Source: Iodobacter fluviatilis
GTDB lineage: Bacteria > Pseudomonadota > Gammaproteobacteria > Burkholderiales > Chitinibacteraceae
Direction of reading: 5' to 3'
Assembly: GCF_900451195.1 (NCBI RefSeq)
Contig: NZ_UGHR01000001.1
Location: forward strand, 2,356,001-2,420,000
DNA: 64,000 nucleotides
Part shown: positions 51,157-59,052 of the stretch, piece by piece
Position numbering within the stretch: position 1 is the stretch's first letter
How the letters are laid out: each line of letters begins with the position of its first letter
Translations under genes and position numbers: made by a program
Notes under the pieces: generated by a model
The model's database searches: none
The model's input: only the letters and a program-made list of their open reading frames with translations
Told to the model about the DNA's origin: nothing

Positions 51157-51648
51157 TCATGGAATGCTAAGGTCAACTACCATTTTTTGCACTTGAATAT
51201 GTGGATGACTGTCCAGATATTCAAATTTCTTAATAAAACAAAACCCCATACTTTCGTACAAAATTTTTGCAGGAGCATTCTCTGGTGAAACGGAGAGAAC
51301 TACACTGCTTTTGCCCATTTCTTTTGCATGGCCTAGTACGACCTCGACTAGTTTTTTAGCGATGCCAAGACTTCGATTGTTTGGCGAAACCCACATTGCA
51401 ATCAGATTATATTCATCATTGTTAATGACCCCACCAATCATACCAATTGCCTCAGAATCATTCCAAGCAATAAAGTATGAGGGAGGCGTTCTGCAAGCGG
51501 CGCGATCTTGCCATTGAGCGTCGGTTGATTCAGCCATACTAGAATAAGAAAGCCCAAATGCTGTAGGCGATTCCTTCAGGGATTCAAGGCGTAGTTCCTT
51601 CAGTGCTTTCCAATCTACTTCTTCGGTTTTTTTTATGAGAGTGTTCAT
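51157..51648 (-). CDS. GNAT acetyltransferase in an integron cassette
   Basis: A 163-aa GNAT protein. LIAMWVSPNNRSLGIAKKLVE holds the acetyl-CoA loop (R/S-L-G-I-A) and ILYESMGFCFIKKFEY is the C-terminal motif. The N-terminus (ALKELRLESLKESPTAFG) is typical of ribosomal or small-molecule acetyltransferase-like GNATs. The substrate is unknown; drug acetylation cannot be inferred. It sits in its own cassette. Confidence 0.85.
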   Translation of the reverse strand: MNTLIKKTEEVDWKALKELRLESLKESPTAFGLSYSSMAESTDAQWQDRAACRTPPSYFIAWNDSEAIGMIGGVINNDEYNLIAMWVSPNNRSLGIAKKLVEVVLGHAKEMGKSSVVLSVSPENAPAKILYESMGFCFIKKFEYLDSHPHIQVQKMVVDLSIP

Positions 51649-51670
51649 AAATTATCGATTGTTATCATGC

Positions 51671-51757
51671 GCCTAACGTAGAGCTAACCGGCGCTGCGCG
51701 GCTTTATGGCGCAGCGTCCAGCGACCGAAGGGAGCGAGGTTGAGCGCCGGGTTATGC
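51671..51757 (-). other. attC site (8th from intI)
   Basis: Cores GCCTAAC and GTTATGC, 87 bp, with GCGCTGCGCGGC/GCGCAGCGTCC arms. Nearly identical to the site at 54061-54147. Confidence 0.9.
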
Positions 51758-52696
51758 ATTTTTGTCTTTGTTTAGAGTTGGCAATGCCTTGCCAACCCTC
51801 TCGAAAACTGACGCGACTTTTTCAAGTGCCGTAACATCAAGCTGGTTTTCTTCAGGCTTAGAGAATGCATTTGCCCCTGCGATGTTCCAATGCTCGAAAG
51901 CCTCTTTGATTTGCGTCCATTCAGCCGCTGCGCCATAAGACTCTAGGTAGAACTTTCCGAAGTTGATCGCATGGCGTCGATCAGCGTTCTTAAGTGCTTC
52001 GCGCATATATGAACTGCTAAAGAGGAAGGCGTACTTGGCTAAAGCCGCAAAAAGTGCAACAGCAATCAATCCTTTAAAGACGGAGAAAGTAATGAACTCC
52101 CATGTCACCGGGTTGGGAATTGCAGTAAAACTTGCAACGGTCACATAACTAAAGAAGCCCAAGCCTCCCACGAGAGAAGCTGCGCCAATTCCGCTCCAAA
52201 TCTTAGATATTTGATGGAATTGAGTTTCCTTCTTGTCGAGCGTATCAAGGGCATCGGCTACGTAGTCTTTGGATTTGAGTTCAATTTTCTTTCGGCTCTC
52301 CTCGTTGTAACGTTCCTTCTCCAGTTTGAGTTCCTGTAGCGCTTGTTGTAATTCGGCTTCACGGCTTGCTAATTGATGCTCAAGCCTAGACTTGAGCTCC
52401 ACAGTCTCATGCTGTCGAAGCATTAAGTGTTCTTCAAATTCTCTTTGCCGCTCAAAGAGCTTCTTTTCGCGGTCGGCAAAAAACTTTTCTCGTGCTTCTA
52501 GCTCCTTCTGAATTTCCTTTTCACGAGCAAGTTGCTCGTGCTTGAGGCGTGCCCGGTACTCATCCAACTGCTTTTCTTGCAGTTGAATCAATTCTCGATA
52601 CTCAAGCAGCTCCCTCTCGCGAGCTTCAATCCGATTCATGTCGTCTGAAGAAAACAAAAAACCCTTTTTGCGGCCTTCTTCCATTCTGTCCTGCAT
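51752..52696 (-). CDS. Cassette-encoded coiled-coil membrane protein
   Basis: A 314-aa protein. Residues about 20-160 are a long charged coiled coil (repeats like EKQLDEYRARL, EKEIQKELEAREK, REAELQQALQELKLEKE). Two hydrophobic segments follow (IGAASLVGGLGFFSYVTVA at about 180 and FKGLIAVALFAALAKYAFLF at about 215), separated by a short loop, then a soluble C-terminal domain. It would be anchored in the inner membrane with both ends on one side. I recognise no family. At almost 1 kb it is one of the two largest cassette genes here, with the DUF4238 gene. The stop overlaps the attC core. Confidence 0.75.
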   Translation of the reverse strand: MQDRMEEGRKKGFLFSSDDMNRIEARERELLEYRELIQLQEKQLDEYRARLKHEQLAREKEIQKELEAREKFFADREKKLFERQREFEEHLMLRQHETVELKSRLEHQLASREAELQQALQELKLEKERYNEESRKKIELKSKDYVADALDTLDKKETQFHQISKIWSGIGAASLVGGLGFFSYVTVASFTAIPNPVTWEFITFSVFKGLIAVALFAALAKYAFLFSSSYMREALKNADRRHAINFGKFYLESYGAAAEWTQIKEAFEHWNIAGANAFSKPEENQLDVTALEKVASVFERVGKALPTLNKDKNA

Positions 52697-52719
52697 ATCA
52701 AGAGGCTCCTAAGTATTGG

Positions 52720-52800
52720 GCATAACGTTGAAGGTAAGGGGCTGGCTGGAAGTGGGCGAAGCCCGCTGTAAGCCAGTCCCGCTTGACCGCAGTGTTAGGC
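52720..52800 (-). other. attC site (7th from intI)
   Basis: Cores GCATAAC and GTTAGGC, 81 bp. Central GCTGGCTGG/GCCAGTCCC-type arms around AGTGGGCGAAGCCCGCT. Confidence 0.88.
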
Positions 52801-53031
52801 CTGTTGCTCACGCGACACAAACCTCAAGGGATCTTGCACTAGCGACCATTGTGGAAGATAGACTCGCCCAAATGGTGGAGATTGGAGCATGACGCCAGGC
52901 TCTTCAACATTGGTCGCCTTCATTTCTTCTGGTGTGGTGACGATGAACTTGACCGTCCCCAGAGTGCGGCCATTCTCAAGGAGCACGGAATCTCCAATCA
53001 TGATTTCTGAGCCGTCTTGATATTTAAACAT
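52795..53031 (-). CDS. Small cassette protein (78 aa), unknown
   Basis: 78 aa from the ATG at 53031 (MFKYQDGSEIMIGDSVLLENGRTLG, in part). A longer frame reaches back into the previous attC and is not used. It looks like a small beta-barrel: GDSVLLENG and GTVKFIV are followed by FGRVYLPQW, a pattern of SH3-like cassette proteins. The function is unknown. The stop codon lies in the attC core GTTAGGC. Confidence 0.65.
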   Translation of the reverse strand: MFKYQDGSEIMIGDSVLLENGRTLGTVKFIVTTPEEMKATNVEEPGVMLQSPPFGRVYLPQWSLVQDPLRFVSREQQA

Positions 53032-53048
53032 TTGCGTATTCACCGAAG

Positions 53049-53138
53049 GCCTAACGTTGAAAGTAACCGGCACCAGAGCGCAGCGGAGGGAACCAAACTG
53101 CGTAGCAGTTTGGTGTCCGGTTGACTGCATTGTTAGGT
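53049..53138 (-). other. attC site (6th from intI)
   Basis: Cores GCCTAAC and GTTAGGT, 90 bp. Inner arms AACCGGCACC and GGTGTCCGGTT pair around ACCAAACTGCG-type sequence. Confidence 0.9.
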
Positions 53139-53471
53139 GCCATTTTGGGTTGGGTTCCAGCGGATGACGCAGAGGTCTTCTTCAATGTCACGGCTAATGA
53201 GAACCTTCGCCAAGAGATTCGGATGTTCGCCAGAGGCGACAGCAATACCAACCGTGACTTCGTAGTGAAAGTCGTTGTCGGGGAGAAACCCGACGATTGG
53301 CTCCCAGCCATCCGACGGGTAGCGCCCGGCTACAAATAGGCTAGACCCTGTGGCCAATTTCATCTCAGCGAGACGCTCGGTCGACAGCGAGTTCTCGGCT
53401 TGATCGTAGACACGTGTCTCAGCCATTCGCATGACCGTTTTAATGCCGTGTCGCTTTGATCGATCGCGCAT
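53133..53471 (-). CDS. Cassette protein (112 aa), unknown
   Basis: 112 aa, soluble. Starts MRDRSKRHGIKTVMRMAET. It has GYxPSDGWEP-like RYPSDGWEPIVG and DNDFHYEVTVGIAV, suggesting a beta-rich core. I recognise no family. The stop codon lies in the attC core. A shorter start at the MAET methionine is possible. Confidence 0.6.
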   Translation of the reverse strand: MRDRSKRHGIKTVMRMAETRVYDQAENSLSTERLAEMKLATGSSLFVAGRYPSDGWEPIVGFLPDNDFHYEVTVGIAVASGEHPNLLAKVLISRDIEEDLCVIRWNPTQNGT

Positions 53472-53481
53472 GGTTCGATGG

Positions 53482-53573
53482 CTCCTAACGTTTGAATTAA
53501 GCGGGCGGCCGTTGATGTAGCATCCAAGAAAGCCGCCGATTCTCGGCTAGTCCGCTTGAATGATGGGTTAGTC
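53482..53573 (-). other. attC site (5th from intI)
   Basis: Cores TCCTAAC and GTTAGTC, 92 bp, with AAGCGGGCGGC and CGGCTAGTCCGCTT arms. Confidence 0.85.
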
Positions 53574-54008
53574 ATCCACGTCTTGAGAAATACGAATCAG
53601 CTTCACTTTTTCATCCTCGCCGTCGAGATAAACAACGCCCGTAACAAGTCTGTCGGCTGCTAGAGCTGCTGCAATTCGTTCTGCAAAGTGGCAACCTTGT
53701 TCAGAAAGGCGGAGCGAATACACTACAACGTCTAGCCATTCACTAGATAATTGGCGGTGCGAACCCAATGATTTCATATCAAGTTGAAGATCACCATCGT
53801 CGCCAGTGACCTTTAGTCCAAGAAGGAGAATATCTTTGTCCTGTTCCTTGCTTTTGCCTATAGCCAGCATGTCGTTGTTGTACTCACCACCGTAACGACC
53901 AGGAAGAACTTCAAACCCATCGTTTTCAACTGTGGAAACGAAGATAGAAGATCGTTTTATTGCGTATTCTGAGTATTCATGCAGTGCGTACTTTGATACT
54001 TTTTCCAT
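53568..54008 (-). CDS. Cassette protein (146 aa), unknown
   Basis: 146 aa, acidic, soluble. Starts MEKVSKYALHEYSEYAIKRS. DKDILLLGLKVTGDDGDLQLD and DRLVTGVVYLDGEDEKVKLI (in parts) suggest alternating strands and helices. I know no matching family. The stop codon lies in the attC core GTTAGTC. Confidence 0.6.
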   Translation of the reverse strand: MEKVSKYALHEYSEYAIKRSSIFVSTVENDGFEVLPGRYGGEYNNDMLAIGKSKEQDKDILLLGLKVTGDDGDLQLDMKSLGSHRQLSSEWLDVVVYSLRLSEQGCHFAERIAAALAADRLVTGVVYLDGEDEKVKLIRISQDVDD

Positions 54009-54060
54009 TTTGAATCCTTTGCTACTTGGTAAATTTTCGTCACAAGAATGATTTTGCGAA

Positions 54061-54147
54061 CTCTAACGTAGAGCTAACCGACGCTGCGCGGCTGTATCGC
54101 GCAGCGTCCAGCGACTGAAAGGAGCGAGGTTGAGCGCCGAGTTAGGC
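54061..54147 (-). other. attC site (4th from intI)
   Basis: Cores CTCTAAC and GTTAGGC, 87 bp. Near copy of 51671-51757 (GAGCTAACCG, GCGCAGCGTCCAGCGAC, GGAGCGAGGTTGAGCGCC). Confidence 0.9.
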
Positions 54148-54636
54148 CTTAACGCCTATTTCAAGATGACTGCCATAAACCTGAATCGCAGCCTCAAGCG
54201 TCTGTGCAACTCGTTCGACTTGCTGAAGCTGTGGAGACAAATCGGCGGCTGTGTTTGAGCAGAAAAGATCAAGGTGCCAACGTAATGTGTGGCCGATCTG
54301 AACTTGACCGGCTACCTCTGGCGGGAGCGCAAAGGGGCGAAGTTGGATGGATAGTCCGGCGCGTGCTTGGTCACGTATGAACCAAGCAAGAAACTCAATT
54401 GTTTGCCAAGAGCTGTCGGATGGACTTACCTCAAACTCGACCTGAATTAGAGCTTCGGCATCAAGGCCGCCAAGTGTGCGTCGGATGGCACCAATTGGTA
54501 ACGTTGCAAAATCAGGAAAACGTAGATCGTCTGCCGAGATACCCTGAAGGCTTTGAATTCCACTCGATATTCCTGTAACACCCGGCAGACACAGTAATGC
54601 TGAATGAAGGCGTTGAAGTTGTGGTGGGTAGGACAT
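54142..54636 (-). CDS. Cassette protein (164 aa), unknown
   Basis: 164 aa from the ATG at 54636 (MSYPPQLQRLHSALL), chosen because the upstream in-frame start lies inside the previous attC. Soluble, Leu-rich. LIQVEFEVSPSDSSW and IRDQARAGLSIQLRP are visible, but I know no family. The GC content is nearer to the chromosome than that of the neighbouring DUF4238 cassette, so the cassettes come from different sources. Confidence 0.6.
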   Translation of the reverse strand: MSYPPQLQRLHSALLCLPGVTGISSGIQSLQGISADDLRFPDFATLPIGAIRRTLGGLDAEALIQVEFEVSPSDSSWQTIEFLAWFIRDQARAGLSIQLRPFALPPEVAGQVQIGHTLRWHLDLFCSNTAADLSPQLQQVERVAQTLEAAIQVYGSHLEIGVKA

Positions 54637-54642
54637 ATAGAT

Positions 54643-54750
54643 GCCTAACGCAGAGCTAAGGGGCAGACACAAGCGGCGCATAAAATGCGAAGCATGCGCC
54701 GATTGGGGCTGTCCAGTGGCGAAGCCACGACCTTGAGCGACTTGTTATGT
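54643..54750 (-). other. attC site (3rd from intI)
   Basis: Cores GCCTAAC and GTTATGT, 108 bp, with GGGGCAGACA and TGTCCAGTGG-like arms. The DUF4238 stop codon begins two bases beyond it. Confidence 0.85.
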
Positions 54751-54751
54751 T

Positions 54752-55705
54752 TTACCATGAACCGACCTCTTTTCTGTTTTCTCTCACTAATTCTTCAGTA
54801 TTGCTGAAAATTGAATACTTTGCATTACTAGCGATTCTACGATTTAGACTGGCGACAATATTTTTTTCAATGTCACCGCTTAAATTTCGCCATTTTTCAG
54901 ATTCACAAATTATTAATGCATATTTTGGCGATACCGGAAAATATAAATCTAGTGATTCAACAGGATTTCCACCTACAATGGCATCGACTTCAGGGTGAAT
55001 ATTTATCACCGGACAATCTCCTGTTATAAATGCATAATCTTGTGGGCTTTTTACCAAAGATAAATTGTCGCGATTTCTTGACTCATACAGAGACCAACCT
55101 ATGTTGGTACCGAGTATATAGCTAACTAACCACCAATTTTTTTCTGTAAGATCGCGATAAAATTCATTGTTACTCGATGAAGCAGAAAAAAATCTCTCTT
55201 TAATTGCTTTAGTTCTCATTATTTGATGGCCTAAATATGAATACAGCCCTATAGCATTTTTTATATCATTGATAACAGAAATATTTCCCACGGATAGGCC
55301 TTCAATTGATTTTTCAGCTCCGCGCTCAACCCCGCAATACATGTCTTCTAAACAATTGTGCCTGATAGCATTTTCAGCCATTTCAAGAAATTCACTTTTT
55401 TCTTTTTCTTCTTCAATTATTTTCAATACATTTGAGGCATATAAAAACTTACTTATTGTTTTATTATGAAATTCTTGAAGATGATCAGGGCATTTTTTTA
55501 CCCAAGAATTTATATAAGCTAAGTCATTTTTATTAAGAGTACTAATTTTATAAAAACCTTCTTCTCTACACATTCCTGTTGGACTATCTTTTGAAATTTT
55601 ATTCTTCTTTGTCAGGTAATATACATTACCTTCCACCGTCCAGTTTTGGAGATATTTTCTCCAAACATAATGATTTTTCTTTTTTGCCTGAAGATATTTT
55701 TTCAT
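54752..55705 (-). CDS. DUF4238 protein in an integron cassette
   Basis: A 317-aa protein. It begins with KKKNHYVWRKYLQNW, matching the conserved N-H-Y-V-P-x-x-Y-L-x-x-(F/W) opening of DUF4238 proteins, and has FITGDCPVINI plus YFPVSPKYALIICE further on, also typical. The family is often found in defence islands and cassettes, with no proven function known to me. The gene is much more AT-rich than its surroundings, a sign of recent origin outside this genome. Confidence 0.78.
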   Translation of the reverse strand: MKKYLQAKKKNHYVWRKYLQNWTVEGNVYYLTKKNKISKDSPTGMCREEGFYKISTLNKNDLAYINSWVKKCPDHLQEFHNKTISKFLYASNVLKIIEEEKEKSEFLEMAENAIRHNCLEDMYCGVERGAEKSIEGLSVGNISVINDIKNAIGLYSYLGHQIMRTKAIKERFFSASSSNNEFYRDLTEKNWWLVSYILGTNIGWSLYESRNRDNLSLVKSPQDYAFITGDCPVINIHPEVDAIVGGNPVESLDLYFPVSPKYALIICESEKWRNLSGDIEKNIVASLNRRIASNAKYSIFSNTEELVRENRKEVGSW

Positions 55706-55719
55706 GCTAGCTCATTAAA

Positions 55720-55810
55720 ACATAACGTCAAAATTAAGCAGCTGGCCTACGCTGCAATTGGATAAAAAAGCCGCACGTTCCGGCCAGTCTGCTTGAATGC
55801 CATGTTAGGC
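55720..55810 (-). other. attC site (2nd from intI), of the ORF-less cassette B
   Basis: Cores ACATAAC and GTTAGGC, 91 bp. Near copy of 50789-50878, differing in a few bases. Confidence 0.88.
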
Positions 55811-56024
55811 GTATTACCACTGCACAAAAAATAATGCCCAAGTTTTTCGTAATTAAACAGAAATACGAAAAAAGAAAGCCATTAAAAATAGAACCGACGA
55901 ATTGTAGCGTGTTAATACGTTACTAGAAAAGAAAGCTGAAAAACAGAATGAAAATATTAATGCGATTGCAACATAAGCTGCCGCTACAGTGCGCCAGCTA
56001 AAAAATAGAACAATGGGCAGGGGG
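55811..56024 (-). other. Cassette B without a usable ORF
   Basis: About 215 bp, homologous to cassette A (50879-51089). On the minus strand a similar hydrophobic frame reads SWRTVAAAYVAIALIF then CFSAFF. It is blocked upstream by a TAG, because this copy has one extra T in the T-run. Confidence 0.75.
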
Positions 56025-56090
56025 GCCTAACGTAGAAGTGAGCGGCCTGCGCGGCTTCTCGCGCAGGTCCGCTCGGCTGCCGGGTTGGGC
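56025..56090 (-). other. attC site (1st from intI)
   Basis: Cores GCCTAAC and GTTGGGC, 66 bp, with GAGCGGCCTGCGCG and CGCGCAGGTCCGCTC arms. It belongs to the first cassette. Confidence 0.9.
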
Positions 56091-56105
56091 GTAACCACGG
56101 TTGTG

Positions 56106-56585
56106 TTACGCGAAGTACTTCTTGATGCACTCATACTCTGCGTTGCCTGAAACGATTAGGGATTCCTCGAATGATTCTGCGAGTATCTCGTGGAAGACAT
56201 CATGGTTGGAAACAACGAAATGCCGACCTCTAGGCTTAAGCGGTGAGTTGGCATATGTGTAGGCGTTGTGAGCTTCAATGGGCCATTTTAAATCGGTCAG
56301 TTCGACGAGAAAGCTATCTCCCGGGTTGCTTGGGTATATCCCTATCGCAGGACTGCAATCAGTACTGGCGCTGCGAACACATCTTGCACCTTCAAACTTT
56401 AGCTTGACGAATGAAGGCATCGTTTGCTCACCTTCGGCAAGCAGAAAGACTGAACATTCCTGGCTTGAGTAGATAAGAACAGCGTCTTCGATATGGTCAT
56501 GCTGATATTGCAGAGTAATTGCGATTCCAGATTTCATCTGTCGTTCCGTCCCGTTGTAAAGATGAATCCACTCAACCAGCGGCAC
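56106..56585 (-). CDS. First-cassette protein (159 aa), unknown
   Basis: 159 aa, soluble. Starts MPLVEWIHLYNGTERQMKS. It has beta-rich segments (GIAITLQYQ, SVFLLAEGEQ, GDSFLVELTDL). No family is recognised. As the cassette next to attI it is the one best placed to be transcribed from an integron promoter and was probably the last to be inserted. Confidence 0.65.
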   Translation of the reverse strand: MPLVEWIHLYNGTERQMKSGIAITLQYQHDHIEDAVLIYSSQECSVFLLAEGEQTMPSFVKLKFEGARCVRSASTDCSPAIGIYPSNPGDSFLVELTDLKWPIEAHNAYTYANSPLKPRGRHFVVSNHDVFHEILAESFEESLIVSGNAEYECIKKYFA

Positions 56586-56599
56586 GTTCCACGATTGAC

Positions 56600-56665
56600 G
56601 CCCAACAAGATGTAGACACCCTAAAACAGCAGATAAACCACCGTCCTTGGTGTATAAAACGCTGA
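56600..56665 (-). other. Putative attI site
   Basis: The junction core GCCCAAC (GTTGGGC on the minus strand, 56600-56606) sits between the first cassette and intI. The limits to the right are approximate. 56607-56746 should also hold the intI promoter and the outward cassette promoter, but I could not fix either, nor a LexA box. Confidence 0.65.
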
Positions 56666-56746
56666 GCCCAGTGAAATGCCTTGCAGGGCTTAGCCTGATG
56701 TATTTTATGCCGATATACTACACCCGATTGAGCGGAGATTTCCACC

Positions 56747-57712
56747 ATGTCCGTGCTGTTGAATCAGGTTCGCGATCGATTGCGTACATTGCACTATAGT
56801 TTGCGTACCGAGCAGGTTTATCTGGATTGGATTAAGCGTTATATCCGGCACCATCAGCTGCGTCATCCGCAGGAAATGGGGCAAAGTGAGATTGAGGCTT
56901 TCTTAACCCACTTGGCAGTCAATAGGCAGGTGTCCGCATCAACGCAGAATCAGGCCAAGTCCGCGCTGCTGTTTCTTTATCGTGAGGTACTGCATATTGA
57001 TTTGCCATGGCTGAAAGACGTGGTCAGCGCGAAAGCTAGCCAGCGCCTGCCTGTGGTGCTAACGCCGAAGGAGGTGCAGCAAATTCTGGTAGAGCTGGAT
57101 GGGGTTTGGTCGCTGGTGGGGCGGCTATTGTATGGCACAGGGATGCGGCTGTTAGAGGGCTTGCGGTTACGGGTGAAGGATGTTGATTTTGCTCGGCAAG
57201 AAATTGTGGTGCGCTCGGGCAAGGGGGATAAAGACCGTGTGACCATGTTGCCCGCGAATATCGTCACAGCATTGCAAGCACAAATGGCTGATGCAAAAGC
57301 ATTGCATGAGGGCGATTTGGCGCAGGGCTGGGGCGAGGTTTACCTGCCGTTTGCCCTCGCACAAAAATATCCGAATGCCAATCGGGAGTGGGCCTGGCAA
57401 TATATTTTTCCTTCAGCCCAGCGCAGTGCGGATCCGCGCTCTGGGCTGATCCGGCGGCATCATTTGGATGAAAAGGGCATGCAGCGTGCGATGAAACAGG
57501 CGCTGCAGGTAGCGGGCATTGCCAAGCTGGCGACGCCTCATACATTGCGCCACTCTTTTGCCACCCATTTATTAGAGGCGGGCTACGATATTCGTACTGT
57601 GCAGGCGCTGCTTGGGCATAGCGATGTACGTACCACCATGATTTACACCCATGTTTTAAATCGGGGTGGCATGGGGGTGCAAAGCCCCTTGGATCGGTAT
57701 GGCGTTTCTTAA
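56747..57712 (+). CDS. intI: Integron integrase IntI (tyrosine recombinase)
   Basis: 321 aa, complete. N-terminal SAM-like domain ([19 protein letters not shown]), then the catalytic domain: Arg in [12 protein letters not shown], His-x-x-Arg in [10 protein letters not shown], His in LLGHSD, and the nucleophile Tyr in MIYTHVL. The IntI-specific insert is present ([15 protein letters not shown], then FPSAQ), which separates it from XerC/D. It recombines attI with folded attC hairpins. It faces away from the 14-cassette array, the standard layout. No frameshift is seen, so it may be active. Confidence 0.95.
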   Translation: MSVLLNQVRDRLRTLHYSLRTEQVYLDWIKRYIRHHQLRHPQEMGQSEIEAFLTHLAVNRQVSASTQNQAKSALLFLYREVLHIDLPWLKDVVSAKASQRLPVVLTPKEVQQILVELDGVWSLVGRLLYGTGMRLLEGLRLRVKDVDFARQEIVVRSGKGDKDRVTMLPANIVTALQAQMADAKALHEGDLAQGWGEVYLPFALAQKYPNANREWAWQYIFPSAQRSADPRSGLIRRHHLDEKGMQRAMKQALQVAGIAKLATPHTLRHSFATHLLEAGYDIRTVQALLGHSDVRTTMIYTHVLNRGGMGVQSPLDRYGVS

Positions 57713-57904
57713 GGGGTATTCAGTAATTAAAGAGCGGCTTTTAATCCCGTTAAAGAAAAATTTACAGGTCGTTGATGAGCAAGATTCAGAAAATATAGGA
57801 TTGGAGTAGGTTTTTGTGTTGAATGCTATGGGGCGGTCAAGAAAAAGGCGGGGTAATGATAAGAAGGTGTGGCCTCAATATCATTAATCCGCCTTGCCAC
57901 CATT

Positions 57905-58015
57905 AAAGGTGCTGGTTTTACATTATCCGCACCTGTGGTTTTAATGAAACCCACAGGTGTGGCTTTCATGTCATCAGCAGGTGTGGCTTTAATATAATCA
58001 GCAGGTGTGCTGACC
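57905..58015. repeat. 24-bp tandem repeats over the 3' end of phbB
   Basis: Four full 24-bp units start at 57905, 57929, 57953 and 57977, with a partial fifth at 58001 (consensus on plus: GCAGGTGTGGCTTTAATATA plus ATCA). The fourth and fifth units contain the last codons and the stop of phbB. The two units nearest the gene are best conserved. On the minus strand, in another frame, they read TPADYIKA, TPADDMKA, TPVGFIKT. Confidence 0.85.
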
Positions 58016-58732
58016 GCCATTGATGGCGATATTTGCACCGGTCATAAAGCCGGATAAGTCAGAAGCAAGGTAGCTGACTAAGCCTGCAATCTCTTCCGGT
58101 GTACCAAGACGATTAACCGGGATGCCGGCAATAATTTTATTACGCACGTCTTCAGGAACAGCCATTACCATGTCGGTAGCGATATAGCCCGGAGAGATGG
58201 TATTAACTGTAACGCCTTTTTTTGCAACTTCTTGCGCTAAAGCCATACTAAACCCATGTACACCGGCTTTTGCTGCGGAGTAATTGGTTTGGCCAAACTG
58301 GCCTTTTTGGCCGTTAATGGAAGAAATGTTAATCACACGGCCCCAGTTACGCTCGACCATGGCATCAATAAACTGCTTGGATACATTAAACAGCGAATTA
58401 AGATTAGTGCTGATCACGCTTTCCCAATCCAGCTTGCCCATGCGTTTGAATGTAGCGTCACGGGTAATCCCTGCGTTGTTTACTAATACATCAACAGGGC
58501 CGATTTCTTCATTGATTTTTTCAGCCATGCGAACGCAGGCGTCATAATCAGTGACATCACACTCATAAGCGCTAAAAAGATAGCCCGATGCTTTCATGTC
58601 TGCCAGCCATTGCAGCTCTCTGCCTGCCTTAGAGTAGGTCGCTACAACATTAAAGCCGCTATCTGCGAGTGCTTTGCAAATAGCAGAACCGATACCACCC
58701 ATGCCACCAGTGACGAGTGCGATTTTTTTCAT
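57998..58732 (-). CDS. phbB: Acetoacetyl-CoA reductase (PhbB/PhaB)
   Basis: A 244-aa SDR enzyme. Cofactor loop TGGMGGIG (8-15), NNAGITRD, catalytic Ser in ISSINGQKGQFGQ, Tyr-x-x-x-Lys in YSAAKAG, then PGYIATDMV and the closing MTGANIAINGGQHTC. QKGQFGQ-N and the ending are typical of PhaB, which makes (R)-3-hydroxybutyryl-CoA with NADPH for polyhydroxybutyrate. GGGAGAG precedes the ATG. The final HTC codons are part of the 24-bp tandem repeat. phaA and phaC are not beside it. Confidence 0.9.
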   Translation of the reverse strand: MKKIALVTGGMGGIGSAICKALADSGFNVVATYSKAGRELQWLADMKASGYLFSAYECDVTDYDACVRMAEKINEEIGPVDVLVNNAGITRDATFKRMGKLDWESVISTNLNSLFNVSKQFIDAMVERNWGRVINISSINGQKGQFGQTNYSAAKAGVHGFSMALAQEVAKKGVTVNTISPGYIATDMVMAVPEDVRNKIIAGIPVNRLGTPEEIAGLVSYLASDLSGFMTGANIAINGGQHTC

Positions 58733-59052
58733 AGACTCTCCCTTTCTTTGCTTGTGTGAATGTTTATGTAGAAGCCGTTAAAAATCTTACATTGTTTGTA
58801 TGTATAAGCAAAGCATGTTTTGGTGTAAGGTAGGTGTGAATTTTATGACTTGTTTTTTCTCGCCATAAAAACAAGGTTGTGTTGCATAAGTATTTGTATT
58901 TTATGAATTTTGCATTAATCATTATTGGGTGTGATTTTTCTTTGAATGTTTAGCTTTATTTTAATCGCTTAATGTATTTGCAAGTTTAATTGTTGGTAAT
59001 TGAAATTTATTGGCGCAATATTGCGCGGCTCATATGCAAAAGGATGGCTACT
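58733..59052. other. Divergent promoter region of phbB and the SDR gene
   Basis: A 320-bp AT-rich gap between divergent genes. It must hold both promoters. No repeat, terminator or gene is seen, and no promoter pair was clear enough to report. Confidence 0.4.

Noticed and set aside
48962..56090. Regularly spaced palindromes as a CRISPR or REP array
   Set aside because: Spacing is 0.25-1.1 kb with genes between, and core sequences match attC next to an intI.
57905..58015. Possible CRISPR array
   Set aside because: The 24-bp units are directly adjacent with no spacers, and no cas genes are present.
58990..59052. Upstream start of the SDR gene at 58990
   Set aside because: The extra residues lie before the cofactor loop, look unlike the family, and the AAAAGGA site fits the GTG at 59053.
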